Of a stretch of 6,232 bases of DNA, positions 1-4,441 are shown in pieces (the first letter of the stretch is position 1; every line of letters starts with the position of its first letter). The notes beneath the pieces were generated by a model. It did not search any database. It worked only from the letters and a program-made list of their open reading frames with translations, and was not told the origin of the DNA. The position numbers and the translations under genes are program-made. This stretch comes from Acidobacteriota bacterium (GTDB lineage: Bacteria; Acidobacteriota; Terriglobia; UBA7540), in contig JAKAWN010000398.1 of assembly GCA_021827245.1 (NCBI GenBank), positions 1 through 6,232 of the forward strand, written 5' to 3'.

Positions 1-1530
1 AGAATGCATTCCGCAAAGTTCGTAGGCCCATCCGAGCACTTGGCGCGCAGCGACGTAATTGGGATCCAGACTCACGGCCTGCCCGGCTTCGATGACCGCG
101 CGTCTGAACCGCCTGGCCAAAATGTCGGCAACCGCCATATTCAATCGGGCAGAAGGAGAAACGGGATCAAGCTGGACATATTTCTCCGCCTCGGCAAGAC
201 CCTCAGTCGTTCTGCCCTCAGCCAACAGAACGTCCGAGTAGAGGTCATAGGCCACTGCAGAGTTGGGATTAAGTTCGACCGCGCGCCTTAGATCGGCTGC
301 TCCGTCTTTCCAGCGCCATTCTTCAAACCCCTCGATCATGCCGAGAGCCGTATGAGCTTCCGAGAGGCGGTCGTTGAGTGCAATCGCCCGCAGGGCGGCT
401 TTCCGCGTGTCCGCTAGGGTATCGTTATTGACAAATGTTCCCCCCTTCGTCGCGTAGGCTTCCGCCATGCCAACATAAGCAAAGGCGTTTTGCGGATCGA
501 GTTTGAGGGCCTGCCGGAAATCATCGACCGCCAGCTTCCTCCCCTTCGCCGTTTGTTCTCTCTGATGTGACCGGCCCTTGAGGTAGTCCAGGTATGATTC
601 AGGAACGACCCGGGCGCTCTTTACGGCAAGGGCGGGGCGCGTTGGGTCGATTTTCGACCAGATCCGGCGGGTAATAGACTGCGCCACGCGGTCTTGTATC
701 CTGACGCTGTTTCCCAGCATCTCTTCGTAGCTTTCGGTCCACAATTGCCTCTCCGGCGCCACCCGCACCAGTTGCACGGTGATGCGAATCCGGTGCCCCG
801 CTCGCTCCATGACCCCCTCGACTATTGCATCCACGTCCAATTTGTAGGCAATTTTGCGCAACGGCTCATTCGCATTCCGGTACCGCATTGCCGAACTGTA
901 GGAGGTCACGCGCAGTCCCGGCGCCTCCGACAAATCGCAGATCAGGAGGTTCGTCATCCCGTCGGCGAAATATCCTTCTCCGGGATCGTTCGAAAGGTCT
1001 CTTATAGGCAACACAGCAAGGGATCGTATTTCGGTGCCGTTCCCTGCAACCGCGGTGCGCGCGGCGTGACGATGGGGCAGCAGTTGGACGATCGCTGCCA
1101 ATACCATCAGGCAGGCTGCAGCGATAGCCCAAGCGGTGGCCGCCCGCCGACCGGTCACCCATTTCCGAGCCGTTGCCTTCCCTTCCGCCTGCTCGGTGGC
1201 TTCTCCAGGAACTTCAATTGGCGCGATGAATCGATACCCCTTTCCTACAACCGTCTGAATGAAGCGGGGATGATCCGGATCCTCCCCGAGGGCCTGCCGC
1301 AGCTTCCGCATCGCGGTGTTAATTCCATGTTCGGCGTCTACGAAACGGTCTTTGCCCCATATGGCTTCCACGATCTCTTCGCGAGTCAGTAGCTGCCCCT
1401 GCTTCATCACCAGGAGGGTAAGCAGTTGGAAAGGGATATTCTGGAGGCTGGCGACACGCCCGCCGTGCCGGAGTTCTCGCCGCCCGAAATCCAGCACGAA
1501 CCCTGCGAACCGGACCTCGTCCGCAGACAT
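1..1530 (-). CDS. CadC/ToxR-like membrane-anchored winged-helix regulator with TolB-like and TPR domains (C-terminus cut by window edge)
   Basis: The reading frame is open from the ATG at 1530-1528 to the left edge: 510 codons with no stop, so the C-terminus is missing. Residues about 5-104 form an OmpR/CadC-type winged helix (LLTREEIVEAIWG, then NTAMRKLRQALGED and a VGKGYRFIAP wing). Residues about 131-151 are one hydrophobic membrane helix flanked by Arg/His. Residues about 168-290 resemble the TolB/FlgO-like domain common in such regulators (SLAVLPIRDLS, YFADGMTNLL, VDAIVEGVMERAGHRIRITV). From about 333 onwards there are TPR-like repeats (AVDDFRQALKLDPQN, DLRRAVELNPNSAVAYDLYS, AVSLDPNYVAARQVLGWAYE). 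Known for the family: one-component regulation, with DNA binding in the cytoplasm and sensing or protein contacts across the membrane. Inferred: it controls the divergent permease operon and perhaps itself. The start is fixed by AGGAGG 8 nt upstream. The signal sensed cannot be read from sequence. Confidence 0.93.
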   Translation of the reverse strand, partial: MSADEVRFAGFVLDFGRRELRHGGRVASLQNIPFQLLTLLVMKQGQLLTREEIVEAIWGKDRFVDAEHGINTAMRKLRQALGEDPDHPRFIQTVVGKGYRFIAPIEVPGEATEQAEGKATARKWVTGRRAATAWAIAAACLMVLAAIVQLLPHRHAARTAVAGNGTEIRSLAVLPIRDLSNDPGEGYFADGMTNLLICDLSEAPGLRVTSYSSAMRYRNANEPLRKIAYKLDVDAIVEGVMERAGHRIRITVQLVRVAPERQLWTESYEEMLGNSVRIQDRVAQSITRRIWSKIDPTRPALAVKSARVVPESYLDYLKGRSHQREQTAKGRKLAVDDFRQALKLDPQNAFAYVGMAEAYATKGGTFVNNDTLADTRKAALRAIALNDRLSEAHTALGMIEGFEEWRWKDGAADLRRAVELNPNSAVAYDLYSDVLLAEGRTTEGLAEAEKYVQLDPVSPSARLNMAVADILARRFRRAVIEAGQAVSLDPNYVAARQVLGWAYELCGMHS

Positions 1531-1538
1531 AGTCTTTC

Positions 1539-1544
1539 CCTCCT
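1539..1544 (-). promoter_or_regulatory. Ribosome binding site of the membrane regulator
   Basis: On the minus strand AGGAGG, followed by GA, lies 8 nt before the ATG at 1530. It is a full-strength Shine-Dalgarno sequence and decides the start codon. Confidence 0.85.
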
Positions 1545-1561
1545 GCGCGTGTTTAAGTTAA

Positions 1562-1589
1562 ATTATATGCTCACAGCTTCCAGAGTCAA
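1562..1589 (-). promoter_or_regulatory. Near-consensus sigma-70 promoter of the membrane regulator
   Basis: On the minus strand TTGACT (1589-1584) and TATAAT (1567-1562) are separated by 16 nt. The -35 box matches 5 of 6 consensus bases and the -10 box all 6. Transcription would start near 1555, leaving a leader of about 25 nt that carries the AGGAGG site. This suggests strong basal expression of the regulator. The tandem repeats at 1624-1653 begin 35 bp upstream of this -35 box, so autoregulation is possible but not shown. Confidence 0.75.
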
Positions 1590-1623
1590 TCTCTTGGATC
1601 CCCTGCAAAATCAATGAGGAATA

Positions 1624-1653
1624 AGTTCACCCGAGTTTATTGCAGTTCACCTC
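1624..1653 (+). repeat. Three tandem 10-bp direct repeats (AGTTYAYY), putative operator
   Basis: AGTTCACC (1624-1631), AGTTTATT (1634-1641) and AGTTCACC (1644-1651) all fit AGTTYAYY and are spaced exactly 10 bp apart, so they lie on one face of the helix. A weaker fourth copy, CGTGTATT (1655-1662), matches 6 of 8 bases of the middle repeat at 11-bp spacing. OmpR/PhoB-type winged-helix regulators are known to bind direct repeats spaced about 10-11 bp. The array lies between the divergent regulator and permease genes and abuts a candidate -35 box at 1661. That it is the operator of the adjacent regulator is inference. Confidence 0.5.
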
Positions 1654-1660
1654 CCGTGTA

Positions 1661-1689
1661 TTGACCGCTGCTTCTTTCCCTTCCAAACT
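1661..1689 (+). promoter_or_regulatory. Candidate weak, activator-dependent promoter of the permease operon
   Basis: TTGACC (1661-1666, 5 of 6 matches to the -35 consensus) is followed after 17 nt by CAAACT (1684-1689). The -10 box matches only 3 of 6 bases but keeps the important A2 and T6. A start near 1696 would give a leader of about 28 nt. A good -35 box with a poor -10 box directly downstream of a phased repeat array is what an activator-dependent promoter would look like. No better plus-strand promoter was seen between 1590 and 1723. Confidence 0.35.
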
Positions 1690-1709
1690 CAGTGCTGCTA
1701 AATCACGAG

Positions 1710-1714
1710 AGGAG
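1710..1714 (+). promoter_or_regulatory. Ribosome binding site that sets the permease start
   Basis: AGGAG, within AGAGGAG, lies 9 nt before the ATG at 1724. The in-frame TTG at 1640 has no comparable site, lies inside the repeat array and would precede the candidate promoter, so 1724 is chosen as the start. Confidence 0.7.
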
Positions 1715-1723
1715 CCCGGTGTA

Positions 1724-2566
1724 ATGCATCTGAGTCCCGTCCAGTTCACATTCGCCGTGCTGATAACGTCCATCACGGCCGGCTTTCTTGGGTCGCTGAC
1801 GGGTTTGGGCGGCGGCATCGTCATCACGCCCATCCTGACGCTGGTCTTTGGGGTGAAGATCGAGTATGCGATTGGCGCAACGCTGGTCTCGGTCATCGCC
1901 ACTTCCTCCGGTGCCGCAGCTGCCTATGTCCGTGAAGGCTTTTCCAACATTCGGGTCGGAATGTTTTTGGAGATTGCGACCACCGCTGGAGCAGTCTCAG
2001 GGGCCATACTGGCAGAGAAACTTCCGGCTTCGGCGATTTTTATAATTTTCGGCGTCGTCTTGCTTCAGTCTGCTTACATCTCTGGCCGCCCCCGGCCCGA
2101 CCACCTGGACTCCTCCCCCAGCGACCCCTGGGGCACCCGCTTGAAGATGAATTCGAGCTTTCCCACTGTGGATGGGCCTTGCTCCTACCAAGTGCACCAT
2201 GTGGGGGTGGGTTTCGGGGTTATGTACATCGCGGGCATCCTCTCGGGGCTGCTCGGGATCGGGTCTGGTGCGCTGAAGGTGATCGGCATGGATCAAGCCA
2301 TGCGGCTTCCCTTCAAGGTGTCCACTACCACCAGCAACTTCATGATAGGGGTCACCGCCGCGGCGAGTGCGGGGATTTATCTCCGCCGGGGCTATATCCA
2401 TCCCGGCCTGTCCATGCCGGTTATGCTGGGAGTTTTGGCGGGAGCCACGTTTGGAACCCGCTTCCTGATCGGCGCGAAGGTGCCTCTGCTGCGCGTCATT
2501 TTCGGGATTGTGGTCGGGGTGCTTGCGATTGAGATGATCTATCACGGCATCGCGGGAGGGATCTGA
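1724..2566 (+). CDS. TauE/SafE-family (DUF81) membrane permease
   Basis: 280 residues from the ATG at 1724. The protein is an inner-membrane permease with the family's internal duplication. The first half starts with a helix ending in GSLTGLGGGIVITPIL (about 23-38), followed by helices at about 47-68, 80-97 and 103-120. The second half repeats the motif as GLLGIGSGALKV (about 175-186), then TTTSNFMIGVTAAASAG (about 201-217) and helices at about 228-250 and 253-276. A hydrophilic loop at about 121-160, rich in Pro, Ser and Asp, joins the halves. TauE/SafE proteins move small anions, including sulfite, sulfoacetate and other organosulfur compounds, but the substrate here cannot be read from sequence. 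It is the first gene of a tight operon: the next gene starts one base after this stop. The in-frame extension to TTG 1640 is rejected for lack of a ribosome binding site. The family call is firm; the substrate is unknown. Confidence 0.92.
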   Translation: MHLSPVQFTFAVLITSITAGFLGSLTGLGGGIVITPILTLVFGVKIEYAIGATLVSVIATSSGAAAAYVREGFSNIRVGMFLEIATTAGAVSGAILAEKLPASAIFIIFGVVLLQSAYISGRPRPDHLDSSPSDPWGTRLKMNSSFPTVDGPCSYQVHHVGVGFGVMYIAGILSGLLGIGSGALKVIGMDQAMRLPFKVSTTTSNFMIGVTAAASAGIYLRRGYIHPGLSMPVMLGVLAGATFGTRFLIGAKVPLLRVIFGIVVGVLAIEMIYHGIAGGI

Positions 2567-2567
2567 T

Positions 2568-3059
2568 ATGCGAATGGCCAAGATCGTTTTCGGAGCTGCC
2601 CACAGCGAGCCGCAAACGGCAGAACTTCCTGTTGCGAAGGTGCCTTCGGGCGCAAAAGCATCCTCCGACGTGCCCAAAGAGCCCTTTTGGACGGAAAAGC
2701 GCATCGAACTTGTGGTTGGGCGGCTGCTGCAGATTGGCGTGGTGCTGGCCGCACTCGTGGTCATCGGCGGCGGTGTGCCGTACCTTGTGCGCGGTGGCGA
2801 ACCCGAGTCGCACTATCGTATCTTCACGGGCGAGCGAGAGGATTTGCGCAGTGTGCCGGGAGTGTTCCACGATCTCGGCACCATTCACGACAGGGCCATC
2901 ATCCAACTGGGGCTTCTCCTTCTGATTCTTACTCCTATCGCGCGCGTTGCGTTCTCGGCCATCGCCTTCGGACTGCAGAAAGATTACATGTACGTGGTGA
3001 TAACGCTCATCGTTTTTGGCATACTGATGTACAGCCTCATGGGGCATTACGTTAGCTGA
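2568..3059 (+). CDS. DUF1634 family three-helix membrane protein
   Basis: 163 residues. A polar N-terminal stretch of about 45 residues is followed by three membrane helices, at about 49-73, 110-133 and 139-158. The family pattern is recognisable: GRLLQIGVVLAALVV in helix 1, HYRIFTGEREDLRS after it, then IIQLGLLLLILTPIARVAFS and the final helix after LQKDY. The function of DUF1634 is unknown. Proteins of this type are commonly encoded beside TauE/SafE permeases, which suggests an accessory subunit. The ATG at 2568 begins one base after the permease TGA, with GGGAGGG 7 nt upstream inside the permease gene, so translation is probably coupled. The N-terminal extension before helix 1 appears cytoplasmic and has no recognisable domain. 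Confidence 0.88.
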   Translation: MRMAKIVFGAAHSEPQTAELPVAKVPSGAKASSDVPKEPFWTEKRIELVVGRLLQIGVVLAALVVIGGGVPYLVRGGEPESHYRIFTGEREDLRSVPGVFHDLGTIHDRAIIQLGLLLLILTPIARVAFSAIAFGLQKDYMYVVITLIVFGILMYSLMGHYVS

Positions 3060-3071
3060 AAGGAAGCATTC

Positions 3072-3908
3072 ATGGCAGTCATCACCGTCTCGCGCGGAAC
3101 CATGAGCGGCGGCATGGCACTGGCGGAGTGTTTGGCGAATCACCTCGGCTATCCGGTATTGTCGCGCGAAGTCCTGGTGAAAGCCGCCGGGAAGCTCGGT
3201 GTAAGTGAAGACATGCTTCGGGGCAAGGTGGAACGGAGCGCAGGCTTTTGGGAACGAATGACGTCGGACCGGCGAATCTACCTGATCGCACTGCAATCTG
3301 CGTTAGCCGATGCTGCGGTTGGTGGCAATCTGGTCTACCACGGCCACGCCGGTCATCTTCTGCTGGCCGATCTTCCCACTGTGCTGCGCGTGCGCGTGAT
3401 CGCTCCTATGGCGATGCGGATTCGCGAGGCGATGAAGCGCAACGGACTTGATTACAACGGCGCCAAAGAGTACATCCGCATCATGGACCAGGAGCGAGTT
3501 CGCTGGACGAAATTTGTTTATGGCCTCAACTGGAGCGACCCGAAGAACTACGATCTGGTGATCAATCTCGGCACCATCAGCATCGCAAACGCTTGCGCCG
3601 TGATTGCCGCCTCCGTGAAGTTGCCCGCCTACGCCGCCACCGAGCGCGTGAAGAAGAAGCTGCGCGACTTCGCCCTGGCCTGCCGCGTCAAAGTGGCCCT
3701 CACCGCTAATATCCACTCACGGGCGATCTCCTTCGACGTGACTGCGGAAAATGGCAAAGTGGAGATTTTCGCCGAAACGGCCTCCGTGGGGGTACCCATG
3801 GCGAGGCCGGGGCCCAAAGCCGAAGACATCGAGCTGATTGCGAAGAGTGTAGAGGGAGTCAGAGGCGTGAAGGTCGATCTGCGACTGTACCCTCAGTATA
3901 GCGAGTGA
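3072..3908 (+). CDS. Cytidylate-kinase-like protein with degenerate P-loop and C-terminal BON-like domain
   Basis: 278 residues, with AAGGA 7 nt before the ATG and a 12-nt gap after the DUF1634 stop, so it is the third gene of the operon. Residues 1-180 follow the cytidylate-kinase-like (Cytidylate_kin2) layout: ITVSRGTMSGGMALAECLA (4-22), LGYPVLSREVL (25-35), a central NLVYHGHAGHLLL (86-98), MDQERVRW (138-145) and NYDLVINLGTISI (159-171). Several expected signature residues differ: the basic residue after the glycines of the usual GSGGR loop is Met15, the usual DRELI is SREVL, and the usual GRGA is GHAG. Residues about 192-272 look like a BON domain (an ISFDVTAENGKVEIFAETASV stretch, then ELIAKSVEGVRGVKVDLRL), with a Pro/Gly-rich insert near 241-250. 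No signal peptide or membrane helix is seen, so it should be cytoplasmic. Kinase activity is doubtful; nucleotide or ligand sensing for the permease is a guess. Confidence 0.82.
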   Translation: MAVITVSRGTMSGGMALAECLANHLGYPVLSREVLVKAAGKLGVSEDMLRGKVERSAGFWERMTSDRRIYLIALQSALADAAVGGNLVYHGHAGHLLLADLPTVLRVRVIAPMAMRIREAMKRNGLDYNGAKEYIRIMDQERVRWTKFVYGLNWSDPKNYDLVINLGTISIANACAVIAASVKLPAYAATERVKKKLRDFALACRVKVALTANIHSRAISFDVTAENGKVEIFAETASVGVPMARPGPKAEDIELIAKSVEGVRGVKVDLRLYPQYSE

Positions 3909-4441
3909 CAGGAGCTCGAGCGGACCACCTGTTCCGAGTTCACTAGGCCTGTCCTACCTTTAATCTCTGCGCTGGAAGGCATTTCAACGCCAGACGACTC
4001 CAAATGGCAGAGTCTCAGTTTTTGGCGGAATCACGTGGTGTGGACGGACGCCCAGCATGGCAGGTCCCAGCAGGGCGACTATGTCAAGGCTGAGCTCCGG
4101 GACGAGTCGACGGCCTAGAACAAGCGGATTTGGGTCGAGGTGGAAACCGGCGAGGACGAGGCGGGCATCCTGTTCGGGAACCTCGATAGCACGCCGCAGC
4201 TGGGCACGGGCCCCCCCTTGGGGAACCTGCTTGTGGTGAGCTACGAGAAGGTCGTCGAGCACAGGAAAGTATGGGACTCCCAGCAGCAGTGAGGACTCCA
4301 GCGTCGTCGTCATCCGCCTCGAAGGCCTTGCTCAAGGGTAAGTATCCCCCGGTAGAGCCCTGACTGTAACCCACATGAAATGACAGGTCCATCAGTTGCC
4401 ATCGTCAGGCCGCGCGGTGCATTTGGGAGGGCGACAGCTCA
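3909..4441. other. Gap between convergent genes without an intact gene
   Basis: These 533 bases separate the 3' ends of the kinase-like gene (plus) and the RND gene (minus). The only coding signal seen is the broken DUF2314-like frame that ends at 4292. From 4293 to 4391 no coding or structural signal was recognised on either strand. Positions 4392-4445 hold a 17-codon frame on the minus strand that overlaps the RND stop. No convincing rho-independent terminator, tRNA or inverted-repeat element was found. Confidence 0.7.
4035..4292 (+). pseudogene. DUF2314-like reading frame interrupted by an in-frame TAG
   Basis: From GTG 4035 the frame reads VVWTDAQHGRSQQGDYVKAELRD, in two adjoining stretches, up to STA, then TAG at 4116-4118, then NKRIWVEVETGEDEAGILFG, NLDSTPQLGTGPPLGNLLV, VSYEKVVEHRKVW and a TGA at 4290-4292. 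Both sides of the stop read smoothly as one DUF2314-like protein: GDYVKAEL before it, then the family's W-V-x-V, FGxLDxxP, LG and SYEKVxEHRK positions after it. A single G-to-T change (GAG to TAG) would explain the break, because the family often has an acidic residue there. The frame has no ATG. GTG 4035 or 4038 could have been the start, but the ribosome binding site is poor. The frame stays open back to the kinase-like gene's stop at 3906. It is most likely a decayed gene; a sequencing error or readthrough cannot be excluded. DUF2314 function is not established. Confidence 0.5.

Noticed and set aside
694..1392. 232-codon plus-strand frame opposite the regulator
   Set aside because: The minus strand in this stretch encodes a continuous, clearly recognisable regulator, so this frame is a shadow.
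1640..1723. N-terminal extension of the permease from a TTG codon at 1640
   Set aside because: The 28 extra residues are not like the family, no ribosome binding site precedes the TTG, and it lies in the repeat array upstream of the candidate promoter. ATG 1724 has AGGAG at 9 nt.
1743..1750. Another AGTTCAC copy inside the start of the permease gene
   Set aside because: It lies 99 bp from the last repeat, out of a 10-bp phase, and encodes part of the normal family N-terminus (VQFTF), so it is probably coincidental.
3992..4023. Hairpin GACTC-9 nt-GAGTC followed by TCAGTTTTT as a terminator of the kinase operon
   Set aside because: The stem is only 5 bp (7 with a bulge), the loop is large, and the T-run starts 4 nt after the stem. 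It is too weak to call, although its place between convergent genes is suitable.
3984..4313. 109-codon minus-strand frame opposite the DUF2314-like region
   Set aside because: It resembles no family I recognise and is antisense to a frame that does. Its length is explained by the composition of the opposite strand.
4084..4392. 102-codon minus-strand frame downstream of the RND gene
   Set aside because: The C-terminal half is an Arg/Pro/Ser-rich sequence typical of a GC-rich shadow frame. It has no ribosome binding site or recognisable domain, and it overlaps the DUF2314-like frame.
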